61,413 bases of DNA from Bradyrhizobium oropedii (lineage in GTDB: Bacteria; Pseudomonadota; Alphaproteobacteria; Rhizobiales; Xanthobacteraceae), in the NCBI RefSeq assembly GCF_020889685.1, contig NZ_JACMYO010000016.1:10001-71413 (forward strand), read 5' to 3'. The notes below the pieces were generated by a model, which was given only the letters and a program-made list of their open reading frames with translations, was not told the DNA's origin and ran no database searches. Of this stretch, positions 48,821 through 57,817 are shown one piece after another; position 1 is the first letter of the stretch; each line of letters starts with the position of its first letter. Both the position numbers and the translations under genes were made by a program.

Positions 48821-49090
48821 CTAGTTGCCGAGCAGCGGATCGAGGACGAAAGACCGTTTGTTGCCTTTCGACGCGGCCGGCGCGGCATCCGAGCCATAGG
48901 TCGGATTGAACACGCTGGGCTGCGCCGCGCGCTCGGCCTCGGTATCGCCCGGTGCTACGCCCGGCGCGGCGTTCGCGGTCGGCGGCAGGTCGAGCGGTCC
49001 CTTGCGGCCGCAGCCGCCGAGCGCGAGCGTTGCAGCGCTCAGCACAATGATGGCCCATCCCGAGGGGGTCAGGCGGTTCTTGCTAATCAC
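48821..49090 (-). CDS. lptM: LPS translocon maturation chaperone LptM (lipoprotein)
   Basis: An 89-residue lipoprotein. A short hydrophobic leader (SGWAIIVLSAATLALGG) ends in a lipobox with the lipidated Cys in GCGRKGPLDLPP, the hallmark of the LptM/YifL family, which assists LptD disulfide maturation in the outer membrane. GTG 49090 (VISKNRLTPSG) is taken as start because the family begins so; ATG 49123 would add 11 residues. Its place between argH and lysA is, from recall, conserved in many proteobacteria. Confidence 0.85.
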   Translation of the reverse strand: MISKNRLTPSGWAIIVLSAATLALGGCGRKGPLDLPPTANAAPGVAPGDTEAERAAQPSVFNPTYGSDAAPAASKGNKRSFVLDPLLGN

Positions 49091-49182
49091 AACGAATTCC
49101 CCAATTCGGGCGGCACCATACAAACATTGGCGTGCTCTGGCGAGAGGCCGAGGGCTGAGAAATCACGGCCAAATTTTCCGGT

Positions 49183-50580
49183 TCAGCCCAATTTTCGCTC
49201 TTTTTCCAGCCGCTTGGCCCAGGCTTTGGCCTGCGACATCACATTCTTCGGCGCCGTGCCGCCAAACGAGGTCCGGCTCTTCACCGAAGATTCGACGCTG
49301 AGCACCTTCAGCGCCTCCGCGGTGATCTTCGGCTCGACCTCCTGCATGGCCGCCAACGGTAATTCGTGCAGCGCCACGCCCTGCTTCGAGGCCAGGCCGA
49401 CGATGCGCCCGGTCACGTGGTGGGCGTCGCGGAACGGCATTTTCAGGGTGCGCACCAGCCAATCGGCAAGGTCGGTCGCGGTCGCGTAGCCCTCGCCGGC
49501 GGCGGCCTTCATCTTCGCCTCGTCCGGCACCAGGTCCTCGACCATGCCGGTCATGGCGCGGATCGCGAGCGACAGCGCCTCGAACGCCTCCATCGCGCCC
49601 TGCTTGTCCTCCTGCATGTCCTTTTGATAGGCGAGCGGCAGGCCCTTCATCACGATCAGGAGCGCGGTGAGCGCACCGATCACGCGGCCGGTCTTGGCGC
49701 GCACCAGTTCGGCTGCGTCCGGATTGCGCTTCTGCGGCATGATCGACGAGCCGGTCGTGAACTTGTCGCTGAGCTTGACGAGACCGACCAGCGGCGAGGT
49801 CCAGATCACGATCTCCTCGGCGAAGCGCGACATGTGCACCGCGCAGATCGCGGCCGCCGACAGCGTCTCCAGCACGAAATCGCGGTCGGACACTGCATCG
49901 AGCGAATTGGCCATCGGCCGGTCGAAGCCGAGCGCCCTGGCGGTCGCGGTGCGGTCAATCGGAAACGAGGTGCCGGCGAGCGCGGCCGCACCCAGTGGCG
50001 ATTCGTTCAGCCGCTTGCGCGCGTCAGTAAAGCGACCACGGTCGCGACCAGCCATCTCGACATAGGCCAGCAGATGATGACCGAAGGTCACCGGCTGCGC
50101 GGTCTGCAAATGGGTGAAGCCCGGCATGACCGTTCCGGCATGCTCGAGCGCACGGGCGACCAGCGCCTGCTGGAATGCGGCCAGCGCCGCATCGGTCTCA
50201 TCGATGGTGTCGCGGACATAGAGCCGGAAATCGGTCGCGACCTGGTCGTTGCGCGAGCGGGCGGTATGCAGCCGGCCCGCGGCGGGCCCGATCAGTTCGG
50301 ACAGCCGTGACTCGACATTCATGTGAATGTCCTCGAGCGCGCGCTTGAAATCGAAATCGCCCTTGCCGATTTCTGACAAAATCGTGTCTAGACCTTTGCC
50401 GATATTTTTCGCATCAGCTGACGTGATGATGCCTTGCGCGGCGAGCATCGCGGCGTGGGCCTTGGACGCGGCAATGTCCTGGGCGTAAAGGTGACGATCG
50501 ACGTCGATGGAGACGTTGATTTCCTCCATGATCGCGTCGGGACGCTCCGAGAACCGGCCGCCCCACATCTTGTTGCTCAT
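49183..50580 (-). CDS. argH: Argininosuccinate lyase ArgH
   Basis: A 465-residue fumarase/aspartase-superfamily enzyme that splits argininosuccinate into arginine and fumarate. The signature [15 protein letters not shown] (about 280) with the catalytic Ser loop, and [12 protein letters not shown] (about 112), are intact. ATG 50580 ([10 protein letters not shown]) is the family start. First gene of the argH-lptM-lysA group, divergent from tlpA. Confidence 0.97.
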   Translation of the reverse strand: MSNKMWGGRFSERPDAIMEEINVSIDVDRHLYAQDIAASKAHAAMLAAQGIITSADAKNIGKGLDTILSEIGKGDFDFKRALEDIHMNVESRLSELIGPAAGRLHTARSRNDQVATDFRLYVRDTIDETDAALAAFQQALVARALEHAGTVMPGFTHLQTAQPVTFGHHLLAYVEMAGRDRGRFTDARKRLNESPLGAAALAGTSFPIDRTATARALGFDRPMANSLDAVSDRDFVLETLSAAAICAVHMSRFAEEIVIWTSPLVGLVKLSDKFTTGSSIMPQKRNPDAAELVRAKTGRVIGALTALLIVMKGLPLAYQKDMQEDKQGAMEAFEALSLAIRAMTGMVEDLVPDEAKMKAAAGEGYATATDLADWLVRTLKMPFRDAHHVTGRIVGLASKQGVALHELPLAAMQEVEPKITAEALKVLSVESSVKSRTSFGGTAPKNVMSQAKAWAKRLEKERKLG

Positions 50581-50665
50581 GACATCTCGCTCACGAATTT
50601 GTATTTCAAGCCTTGCTGTTCCCGCGCCGAGACGGCGAAACAACATGGCGGTTCCGATCGTATTC

Positions 50666-50770
50666 CTAGAGCGTTTTCGAGCGAAGTGGCTACCGGTTCG
50701 CGTGAAGAAAACGCGTCAAAACAAGAATCTAGAGCCCGTTCCGATTCCATCGGAACGGAAAAGGCTCTAG
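50666..50770. repeat. CTAGAGCGTTTTCGAGCGAAG-type element, copy 1
   Basis: CTAGAGCGTTTTCGAGCGAA opens the element, which continues with TACCGGTTCGCGTGAAGAAA, and ends in a hairpin CTAGAGCCCGTTCCGATTCC with GGAACGGAAAAGGCTCTAG. A short related piece lies at 58421-58445. It occupies most of the gap between argH and tlpA. Confidence 0.75.
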
Positions 50771-50797
50771 CCACTGCTTAGCCACATCTGACCCAGG

Positions 50798-51490
50798 ATG
50801 ACAAACGATATGCCCGAGACGACCCCAAGCGAGCCGACCGCCAAGCCGACTGCCAGATGGCGCATCCCGCTGGTGATCGGCGCCGTGCTGGCCGGGGCCG
50901 TGATCGGCTATGTCGGTGTCTCCGGCCTCAGGCACCCCGCGGGCGGCGATATCGCCTGCAACAGCGCGGTCGATCTGGCCAAGAAGATCGCCCCGCTCGC
51001 CCATGGCGAGGTGGCGGCGCTGACCATGGCGACCACCCCCTTGAGGCTCCCCGACCTGACCTTCGAGGACGCCAACGGCCAGCCGAAGAAGCTCTCGGAC
51101 TGGCGCGGCAAGACCGTGCTGGTCAACCTGTGGGCGACCTGGTGCGTGCCCTGCCGCAAGGAGATGCCGGCGCTCGACAGCCTGCAGACCAAGCTCGGCG
51201 GCAAGGATTTCGAGGTGGTCGCGATCAACATCGACACCCGCGACCCGGACAAGCCGAAGAACTTCCTGAAGGAAGCCAATCTGACCAGGCTCGGCTATTT
51301 CAGCGACCAGAAAGCCAAGGTCTTTCAGGATCTTAAGAACATAGGCAAAGCGCTGGGCATGCCGACCTCGGTACTGGTCGACGGCAAGGGCTGCGAAATC
51401 GCCAACATCGCCGGTCCCGCCGAATGGGCGAGCGACGATGCGATCAAGCTGGTGAAGGCGGCGCTGCAGCCGGCCGCGGCGGGGTTCTAG
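50798..51490 (+). CDS. tlpA: TlpA thiol:disulfide interchange protein
   Basis: A 230-residue membrane-anchored periplasmic thioredoxin. The N-terminal anchor is about 23-44 (IPLVIGAVLAGAVIGYVGV). The thioredoxin domain has the active site WCVPC (Cys116, Cys119), with cis-Pro in GMPTSVLVDGKGC. It closely follows B. japonicum TlpA (e.g. EVVAINIDTRDPDKPKNFLK and ANLTRLGYFSDQKAKVFQDL), which reduces copper chaperones and CoxB for cytochrome aa3 assembly. It is divergent from argH, as I recall for B. japonicum. ATG 50810 is an alternative start. Confidence 0.95.
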   Translation: MTNDMPETTPSEPTAKPTARWRIPLVIGAVLAGAVIGYVGVSGLRHPAGGDIACNSAVDLAKKIAPLAHGEVAALTMATTPLRLPDLTFEDANGQPKKLSDWRGKTVLVNLWATWCVPCRKEMPALDSLQTKLGGKDFEVVAINIDTRDPDKPKNFLKEANLTRLGYFSDQKAKVFQDLKNIGKALGMPTSVLVDGKGCEIANIAGPAEWASDDAIKLVKAALQPAAAGF

Positions 51491-51521
51491 CGGTCTTTGA
51501 GGCCGGCCAGGCGCCTGCCCC

Positions 51522-51603
51522 GTCATTGCGAGGAGCGTAGCGACGAAGCAATCCACGTTCCCGCTTGCGGCGCGATGGATTGCTTCGCCTCGCTCGCAAT
51601 GAC
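51522..51603. repeat. GTCATTGCGAGG long inverted repeat, copy 2
   Basis: Arms GTCATTGCGAGGAGCG and CGACGAAGCAATCCA, then TGGATTGCTTCG and CTCGCTCGCAATGAC; near-identical to 28204-28289 apart from the centre. It lies between convergent tlpA and the YjfB-like gene. Confidence 0.85.
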
Positions 51604-51624
51604 GCGGATAGCTGACGGGTGATC

Positions 51625-51813
51625 TCAGGCGACGGCGTTGAGATTGCCGCCGATGCCGGGCCCGAGATTTGCGGTGGAGGGGTTGCCGAGCAGGGTCTGA
51701 ACCGCAGACCTCTCCGCGTCGAGGCTCTGCTTGGTCATGCGGGTCGCGATCTCGCCCTGCAGGTTGCCCTGCTGCATCGACAAGATGCTCGACACCATGC
51801 TCATCATGTCCAT
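51625..51813 (-). CDS. YjfB-family putative motility protein
   Basis: A 62-residue protein matching the YjfB family (MDMMSMVSSILSMQQGNLQG, then QSLDAERSAVQTLL). The family is called putative motility protein because members lie near flagellar genes; its function is not known. No flagellar genes are nearby here. Met-rich N-terminus, no signal peptide. The gene is short, but the family resemblance and the RBS GGGAGT 5 nt before ATG support it. Confidence 0.78.
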   Translation of the reverse strand: MDMMSMVSSILSMQQGNLQGEIATRMTKQSLDAERSAVQTLLGNPSTANLGPGIGGNLNAVA

Positions 51814-51913
51814 GCGCGGTACTCCCGGAACTGGCTCTGGGGTAGCGCGCGAAAGTTAATACTTGGGCAATCGAAGGCCGCGTCAGGCTGACACATCGTC
51901 CTCGAGTATCCGC

Positions 51914-52771
51914 TCAGGCCGCGTTCGCCGCGAACGCTGCGCCGAGGGTGCGCAGCGCCTGCCGTGTCCGCGCGTCCGACAGCTTTGAGTGCAGCATGAC
52001 GTCGCGCGACGGCAATGGCGGCAGACCAAGCCGGGACCCGAGATCGACGGTATCGGCCGGTGCCACCCGGCGCGCCAACGCGGCGACCGCGAGCCCTGCG
52101 GAGATCGCGGCTCCGATCGTCGAAAGCCCGCCACCGACGAACGCCTCGGTCCAGGCGATACCGGCGGCGTCGAGAACTTCGACGGCCATGGCGCGCACGC
52201 TGCACGGCTCGGCCTGCGTGGCGAGCCGCAACGGCTCGCCCGGCCGATGGTGAAAATCGGGCGCCGCCATCCAGCCAAAGGGTTCTTCGAACAGCACGTC
52301 GCCATCGCGGCGCCTGGCGTCGTGGCGTAGCGCGATTGCAGCATCGAGCTTGCCGTCGTCGAATGCGCTGAGCACCGCGCGCGACGTGTCGACGTGCAGC
52401 TGGATCACCAGGCCGGGATCGGTGGCGTTCATCCGCTTCAACAGCGAGGCCAGCTCCGTTCCGACGATGTGGTGGCTGATGCCGACGACCAACCGCCGAT
52501 GCTCGACCGCAAACGACCCGATCGCCGATTGATGCGCGGCTACCAGATTACGCGCCGCACCGAGAAAGGCCGCACCTTCGGCGGACAGCCGGACCAGCCG
52601 CGGCGTGCGCTCCAGCAGCCGCCGGCCGAGCCCGTCTTCCAGCCGCCTGATCTTCAAACTGACCGCCGACTGCGTGGTCTCCATGACCTGCGCCGCGCGC
52701 GTGAAGCTGCTGAGGTCGGCGACCAGGACGAAGGCCTGCACCGCCTCGACGTCGAGTGCCTTCATGGCCAT
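51914..52771 (-). CDS. LysR-family transcriptional regulator
   Basis: A 285-residue LysR regulator. The winged helix-turn-helix is at about 8-65 (SSFTRAAQVMETTQSAVSLKIRRLE), followed by a LysR_substrate domain (about 90-280). It is divergent from the tautomerase-aminotransferase operon, with a perfect 10-bp inverted repeat between (52787-52823), the standard arrangement for an activator that controls its divergent neighbour in response to a pathway ligand. No sign of truncation. Confidence 0.93.
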   Translation of the reverse strand: MAMKALDVEAVQAFVLVADLSSFTRAAQVMETTQSAVSLKIRRLEDGLGRRLLERTPRLVRLSAEGAAFLGAARNLVAAHQSAIGSFAVEHRRLVVGISHHIVGTELASLLKRMNATDPGLVIQLHVDTSRAVLSAFDDGKLDAAIALRHDARRRDGDVLFEEPFGWMAAPDFHHRPGEPLRLATQAEPCSVRAMAVEVLDAAGIAWTEAFVGGGLSTIGAAISAGLAVAALARRVAPADTVDLGSRLGLPPLPSRDVMLHSKLSDARTRQALRTLGAAFAANAA

Positions 52772-52786
52772 TCATTTAAATTGGCA

Positions 52787-52823
52787 ATCATTGAAATACG
52801 ATATCATACCGTTTTTCAATGAT
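52787..52823. promoter_or_regulatory. Palindromic operator between LysR and tautomerase genes
   Basis: Perfect 10-bp arms ATCATTGAAA (52787-52796) and TTTCAATGAT (52814-52823), 17 bp apart, lie 16 bp before the LysR start and 54 bp before the tautomerase start. The site is AT-rich in an otherwise GC-rich region. It is a likely LysR binding site controlling both genes. Confidence 0.65.
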
Positions 52824-52876
52824 CAACGAGCCCCTAGGATCGGCTGAACGCAACGATCGCCAGGAGAGCCACCATC

Positions 52877-53260
52877 ATGCCGTTGACCCGTGTCTCGCTG
52901 CGGCGGGGCAAGCCCGCCGCCTACCGCAAGGCCATTCTCGACAGCCTTTATCGCGCCATGCGCGAGACCTTCGATGTGCCGGAAGGCGATCGCTTCATGA
53001 CGGTCTCCGAGCACGACGACGGCGATTTCATCTATGGCGCCGACTACCTCGGTATCAGGCGCAGCGATGATCTGGGCATCATTCAGATCACCGTCAGCAA
53101 CACCCGCCCGGTGGCGCAGAAGCAGAAGCTCTATCGACGGATCGCCGAACTGCTGACGGAGAGCCCCGGCCTGCGCGCCGAGGACGTCTTCATCAACCTC
53201 GTCGAGGTGCTTCCCGAGAACTGGTCGTTCGGCAACGGTGAGGCGCAGTACGTCCGATGA
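52877..53260 (+). CDS. Tautomerase-superfamily protein (MIF/4-OT-like)
   Basis: A 127-residue protein with the tautomerase fold: the initiator Met is followed by Pro (MPLTRVSLRRG), the catalytic Pro1 of this superfamily, and NLVEVLPENWSFGNG near the C-terminus. The length fits single-chain, two-repeat members. Substrate unknown. Its TGA overlaps the ATG of the aminotransferase gene (53257-53260), so the two are coupled. GAGAGCC lies upstream. Confidence 0.9.
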   Translation: MPLTRVSLRRGKPAAYRKAILDSLYRAMRETFDVPEGDRFMTVSEHDDGDFIYGADYLGIRRSDDLGIIQITVSNTRPVAQKQKLYRRIAELLTESPGLRAEDVFINLVEVLPENWSFGNGEAQYVR

Positions 53261-54468
53261 CCGCCGCACCGATCCTCTCGCCGCGCATGCGCGGCATCAC
53301 GGCATCGCCCGCCTCGGTGCTGCGCCGCCGCGCCCGCGAGCTGCGCGCCACCGGGCGCGACATCATCGAGCTGTCGTCGGGCAACCTGGACTTCCCGACA
53401 CCGGAGCATGTGATCGCGGCGGCGCATGACGCGGCATTGCGCGGCGAAACCCGCTACACCGATGTCGACGGCACGCCCGAATTGAAGCGCGCGGTGCAGG
53501 CCGCGCTGCTGCGCGACCATCGTCTCGACTATCGACTGGATGAGATCGTCATCACCAACGGCTCGACCCAGGCGCTGTTCAACGCGCTGCTGGCAACGCT
53601 GGCGCCCGCCGACGAGGTGATCATCCCCGCACCCTATTGGGCGCCCTATCTCGATCAGGTCCGGTTGGCAGGCGGCACGCCAGTGGTGGTGCCGTGCGCG
53701 CAGAACAACGGCTTCAGGCTGCGCGCGGAGGATCTGCAGGCGGCGATCTCGCCGCGAACGCGCTGGGTCGTGCTCAACAATCCGGTCAATCCCTCCGGTG
53801 CGCTGTATTCGCGTGAGGATCTCTCCGAGATCGCCGCGGTCCTGTTGCGGCATCCGGATATCTGGGTGCTCGCCGACGGGCTCTACGAGCACATCACGTT
53901 CGACGGCTTACCAGCGCCGACGCTGGCGGAGATCGAGCCGCGCCTGAAGCCGCGGACGCTGACCGTCAGCGGCCTCGCCAAGAGCTACGCCATGATGGCA
54001 TGGCGGATCGGCTATGCCGCCGGACCATCGGCGCTGATCCGCGAGATGATCGCGATCCAGTCGCAGACCACGTCGGGTGCATCGTCGATCAGCCAGGCCG
54101 CTGCCGTTGCGGCGCTCGACGGCCCGCAAGATATGCTGCGCGAACGCGCCGCCATCCTTCGCACGCGGCGCGATCGCTTTGCCGAACTGCTGAATGAATG
54201 CGCCGGGCTGTCCTGCGTGCCGCCGGAAGGCACGTTCTATCTGCTGGTCAATTGCGCCGGCGTGATCGGCAAGCATGCGCCCGACGGCAAGGCGATCGAG
54301 ACGGATCGCGATTTCTCGACCTATCTGCTCGAGCAGGCCGATGTGGTGGTGTTTCCCGGCGAGGATCTCGGGCTGTCGCCCTATATCCGCGTCAGCTTCG
54401 CCAACCCGTCGGCGACCATCGAAGCGGCCGCAAGGCGATTGAAGCGCGCCTGCGACGCCCTGCAATGA
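53257..54468 (+). CDS. PLP-dependent aminotransferase (class I/II)
   Basis: A 403-residue fold-I aminotransferase of the aspartate/aromatic group. The PLP lysine is Lys242 in SGLAKSYAMMAWRIGY; other PLP contacts are in NNPVNPSGALYS and the Arg in SPYIRVSFA near the C-terminus. Likely works with the preceding tautomerase in a small catabolic or detoxification pathway under the LysR protein; the amino acid is not predictable. Its stop overlaps the next small gene (ATGA). Confidence 0.93.
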   Translation: MTAAPILSPRMRGITASPASVLRRRARELRATGRDIIELSSGNLDFPTPEHVIAAAHDAALRGETRYTDVDGTPELKRAVQAALLRDHRLDYRLDEIVITNGSTQALFNALLATLAPADEVIIPAPYWAPYLDQVRLAGGTPVVVPCAQNNGFRLRAEDLQAAISPRTRWVVLNNPVNPSGALYSREDLSEIAAVLLRHPDIWVLADGLYEHITFDGLPAPTLAEIEPRLKPRTLTVSGLAKSYAMMAWRIGYAAGPSALIREMIAIQSQTTSGASSISQAAAVAALDGPQDMLRERAAILRTRRDRFAELLNECAGLSCVPPEGTFYLLVNCAGVIGKHAPDGKAIETDRDFSTYLLEQADVVVFPGEDLGLSPYIRVSFANPSATIEAAARRLKRACDALQ

Positions 54469-54590
54469 CGCCTCACGCACAGAGCCGGCGCCTCGCGCTG
54501 GCAGCGCATCTGCTCGGGCTTGGAATGGGTGTGGCTGTCATTGTTGGTCTCGTGCCCGCGACGCTGGCGCTGTTGCGGGCACTGACCTGA
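54465..54590 (+). CDS. 41-residue single-span membrane peptide
   Basis: A 41-residue product with a basic N-terminus (PHAQSRRLALAAHLLGLGMG) and one hydrophobic helix (about 11-38). It starts at the ATGA overlap with the aminotransferase stop, which supports translation by coupling. No family is recognised. It could be a small inner-membrane peptide of the same operon, or a chance open frame; the overlap and membrane-like composition are the evidence. Confidence 0.5.
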   Translation: MTPHAQSRRLALAAHLLGLGMGVAVIVGLVPATLALLRALT

Positions 54591-54871
54591 AGAGAGAGCT
54601 AGTGACTAAAGCCGCAAATACTCCCCCTCCCGCTACGGCCACGTACCGTAGCCCGCGGGGTGAGGCGCGCCGCACTATTTCTGAATAATAGAATAGTGCC
54701 GCTGATTTGCCCGACGTGTCAAGCCGGCACGCCGCCGGCTACTTTGCATGGGGTTGTTTTCGATATTTTGGCAGAGGCAGGCTGTCACATATGGCAGCTC
54801 ACATTCCATAGCTCGCCCGGCCTGTCCCGGCCAAGACGACGTGGACCTGTCAGTTGCAAAATCTCGTACGA
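54591..54871. other. Intergenic region with CTGATTTGCCCGACGTGTCAA repeat-like sequence
   Basis: This 281-bp gap has no gene. CTGATTTGCCCGACGTGTCA at 54703-54722 and GCATGGGGTTGTTTTCGATA near 54747 belong to a repeat I recall from Bradyrhizobium genomes. A symmetrical AT-rich hairpin (CACTATT/AATAGTG) lies near 54671-54696. Convergent genes end on either side. Confidence 0.5.
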
Positions 54872-55753
54872 TTACCGCGTCGGCACCGGCTTGTCGCCGC
54901 GATAGTCGTAGAAGCCGCGCTGGCTCTTGCGTCCGAGCCAGCCGGCCTCGACGTATTTCACCAGCAGCGGACACGGCCGGTACTTGGAGTCGGCCAGCCC
55001 TTCGTGCAGCACCTGCATGATCGACAGGCAGGTATCGAGGCCGATGAAATCGGCGAGCTCGAGCGGGCCCATCGGATGGTGCGCGCCGAGCTTCATCGCG
55101 GCATCGATCGCCTCGACGTTACCGACGCCTTCATACAGCGTGTAGATCGCCTCGTTGATCATCGGCAGCAGAATGCGGTTGACGATGAAGGCGGGGAAAT
55201 CCTCCGAGACCGCGACCTGCTTGCCGAGCTTGGCCACGAACGCCTTGGCGGTGTCGAAGGTCGTGTCGTCGGTGGCGATGCCGCGGATCAGCTCGACCAG
55301 CTCCATCGCCGGCACCGGATTCATGAAGTGAATGCCGATGAATTTCTCCGGGCGGTCGGTCGAGGCGGCGAGCCTTGTGATCGAGATCGACGACGAGTTG
55401 GTCGCGACGATCGCTTCCGGCTTCAGCACCGCGCAGACGTCGTGGAAGATCTTGCGCTTGGTCTCTTCCTTCTCGACCGCGGTCTCGATCACGAGGTCGC
55501 AATCGGCCAGCGCATCGATCGCTTCGGCGGAGGCGATGCGGTCGAGTGCCTGCTTGCGCTCGCCTTCGCTGATCGCCTTCTTGGCGACCTGGCGGGTCAG
55601 ATTGCCGTTGATGGTCGCCAGCGCCGACTTCAGCCGGTCGCCGGACACGTCATTGAGCACCACGTCGAAACCGGCCAGCGCCGCCACATGGGCAATGCCA
55701 TTGCCCATCTGGCCCGAACCGATCACGCCGACCTTTTTGATTGCCACCGTCAT
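54872..55753 (-). CDS. 3-hydroxybutyryl-CoA dehydrogenase
   Basis: A 293-residue NAD(P)-dependent 3-hydroxyacyl-CoA dehydrogenase acting in butyrate or PHB-linked metabolism. The Rossmann motif GVIGSGQMGNGIAHVAALAG (about 9-28), the catalytic HFMNPVPAMELVELI (His about 143) and Asn in SSISIT are in place. ATG 55753 (MTVAIKKVGV) is chosen as the family start, although the open frame extends upstream. It follows etfA in the same direction, a grouping I recall from alphaproteobacteria. Confidence 0.94.
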   Translation of the reverse strand: MTVAIKKVGVIGSGQMGNGIAHVAALAGFDVVLNDVSGDRLKSALATINGNLTRQVAKKAISEGERKQALDRIASAEAIDALADCDLVIETAVEKEETKRKIFHDVCAVLKPEAIVATNSSSISITRLAASTDRPEKFIGIHFMNPVPAMELVELIRGIATDDTTFDTAKAFVAKLGKQVAVSEDFPAFIVNRILLPMINEAIYTLYEGVGNVEAIDAAMKLGAHHPMGPLELADFIGLDTCLSIMQVLHEGLADSKYRPCPLLVKYVEAGWLGRKSQRGFYDYRGDKPVPTR

Positions 55754-55907
55754 CTTGTCATCCACCGGAACGGCGCGCATGTCGCGCCTGCCCAATTCCA
55801 ACGATACCCGAAGTGAAGCCTTCCGGGTTGCCCAATCCGCCGGAAAACGTTTCCCGGGACCATGATGTGATGACAGGTCATCACGCCCCGATCCCATCTC
55901 CCCTGAC

Positions 55908-55944
55908 GAGCATGATCCTTTCGGAAAAACGTTTCCGGATCATT
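55908..55944. repeat. GAGCATGATC-type repeat, copy 3
   Basis: GAGCATGATCCTTTCGGAAA followed by AACGTTTCCGGATCATTGCC; the two arms pair (ATGATC/GATCAT). It is shorter than the 48766-48815 copy. It lies upstream of hbd, between it and etfA. Confidence 0.75.
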
Positions 55945-56000
55945 GCCTCGAAAATAGTAACACCGGCCGGAGCTTACCCATCCGGCCGGTGTCTTGTCGC

Positions 56001-56951
56001 TTACTTTCCGAGCTTGCCGAGCGCTTCGGTGAGCTCTGGAACCGCCTGGTAGAGGTCGGCGACCAAGCCGTAATCGGCGACCTGGAAGATCGGCGCGTCT
56101 TCATCCTTGTTGATGGCGACGATCACCTTGGAGTCCTTCATGCCGGCCAGATGCTGGATCGCGCCGGAGATGCCGACCGCGACATAAAGTTCCGGGGCCA
56201 CCACCTTGCCGGTCTGGCCGACCTGCCAGTCGTTCGGCGCATAGCCGGCATCGACCGCGGCGCGCGAGGCGCCGACGCCGGCGCCGAGCTTGTCGGCGAG
56301 CGGCTCGATGTACTTGGCGAAGTTCTCGCGGCTCTGCATGGCGCGGCCACCCGAGACGATGATCTTGGCCGAGGTCAGTTCCGGACGGTCGCTCTTGGCG
56401 ACTTCCTCGCCGACGAACGACGACAGGCCCGGATCGGCGGCCGATGCGGCGTTCTCGATCGCCGCGCTGCCGCCTTCGCCGGCGGCGGCGAAGGTCGAGG
56501 TGCGGACCGTGATCACCTTCTTGGCGTCCTTGGACTTCACAGTCTGGATCGCGTTGCCGGCATAGATCGGCCGCTCATAGGTGTCGGGCGCGACGACCTT
56601 GATGATCTCCGAGACCTGCATGACGTCGAGCAGCGCTGCGACGCGCGGCATCACGTTCTTGAAGCGCGAGGTCGCGGGCGCGACGAAGGCGTCGTAGTTC
56701 GGCGCAAGCGCGACGATCAGCGCAGCCAGCGGCTCGGCGAGGTCGTGCTCATAGGCGGGGCCTTCGGCAACCAGCACCTTGGTGACGCCGGCAAGCTTGG
56801 CGGCGGCTTCCGCTGCCGCCTTGGTGCCCTGGCCGCCACCGGCAACCAGCACATGCACGTCGCCGCCGAGCTGGCTCGCCGCGGTCAGCGCCTTGTTGGT
56901 CGAGTCCTTCAGGGTCTCGTGGTCGTGTTCGGCAATCAACAGCGTCGTCAT
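56001..56951 (-). CDS. etfA: Electron transfer flavoprotein, alpha subunit
   Basis: A 316-residue ETF alpha (FixB-type) subunit. The FAD-binding C-terminal domain (about 190-316) holds [34 protein letters not shown] and [16 protein letters not shown]. With EtfB it carries electrons from acyl-CoA dehydrogenases to ETF-ubiquinone oxidoreductase. Its start overlaps the etfB stop by one base (56951). Followed by the dehydrogenase gene. Confidence 0.97.
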   Translation of the reverse strand: MTTLLIAEHDHETLKDSTNKALTAASQLGGDVHVLVAGGGQGTKAAAEAAAKLAGVTKVLVAEGPAYEHDLAEPLAALIVALAPNYDAFVAPATSRFKNVMPRVAALLDVMQVSEIIKVVAPDTYERPIYAGNAIQTVKSKDAKKVITVRTSTFAAAGEGGSAAIENAASAADPGLSSFVGEEVAKSDRPELTSAKIIVSGGRAMQSRENFAKYIEPLADKLGAGVGASRAAVDAGYAPNDWQVGQTGKVVAPELYVAVGISGAIQHLAGMKDSKVIVAINKDEDAPIFQVADYGLVADLYQAVPELTEALGKLGK

Positions 56952-57700
56952 CAGAGAACCCCGGCTTCGGTCTTGAGCTTGTTCACGAGTTCGGCGACGT
57001 CCTTGACCTTGACGCCCGCCTTGCGGCCTGCCGGTTCCGCGGTCTTCAGCACTTCCAGACGCGGCGTCACATCGACGCCGTAGTCGGCGACGCTCTTGTC
57101 GTCGATCGGCTTCTTCTTCGCCTTCATGATGTTGGGCAGCGACGCATAGCGCGGCTCGTTGAGGCGAAGGTCGGTGGTGACGATCGCCGGGCCCTTCAGC
57201 TTGATGGTCTGCAGGCCGCCGTCGACTTCGCGCGTGACCTTGAAGTCACTTCCTTCGACCTCGAGCTTGGAGGCGAAGGTCGCCTGCGACCAGCCGAGCA
57301 GCGCGGCCAGCATCTGGCCGGTCTGGTTCGAATCGTCGTCGATCGCCTGCTTGCCGAGAATGACGAGGCCGGGCTGCTCCGCGTCGACCACCGCCTTCAG
57401 GATCTTGGCGACGGCGAGCGGTTCGACATTGCCTTCGGCCTTGACCAGGATGCCGCGGTCGGCGCCCATCGCAAGCGCGGTGCGGATGGTCTCGGAGGCC
57501 TGCGCCGGTCCGATCGACACCACCACCACTTCGGTCGCCTTGCCGGCTTCCTTCAGCCGCAGCGCTTCCTCGACGGCGATCTCGTCGAACGGGTTCATCG
57601 ACATCTTGACGTTGGCGAGCTCCACGCCCGTCCCGTCGCTCTTGACGCGGACCTTGACGTTGTAGTCGACGACCCGCTTTACCGGCACAAGAACCTTCAT
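56951..57700 (-). CDS. etfB: Electron transfer flavoprotein, beta subunit
   Basis: A 249-residue ETF beta (FixA-type) subunit. It opens [18 protein letters not shown] and has the AMP-binding segment [20 protein letters not shown] (about 120-140) and the C-terminal motif [15 protein letters not shown], which holds the recognition loop for acyl-CoA dehydrogenases. The stop overlaps the etfA start, so the pair is coupled. Confidence 0.97.
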   Translation of the reverse strand: MKVLVPVKRVVDYNVKVRVKSDGTGVELANVKMSMNPFDEIAVEEALRLKEAGKATEVVVVSIGPAQASETIRTALAMGADRGILVKAEGNVEPLAVAKILKAVVDAEQPGLVILGKQAIDDDSNQTGQMLAALLGWSQATFASKLEVEGSDFKVTREVDGGLQTIKLKGPAIVTTDLRLNEPRYASLPNIMKAKKKPIDDKSVADYGVDVTPRLEVLKTAEPAGRKAGVKVKDVAELVNKLKTEAGVL

Positions 57701-57817
57701 CGATCCTCTTTCGCTTTGATTTTATGGGTTTCGGTTGGCTGGCGCGGAACCTAAAGGTCCCGTTTCCCCCGGTCAACGCGCCAAAGCCAAAAAACCGTCA
57801 CCCGGTTTTGAACCAGT

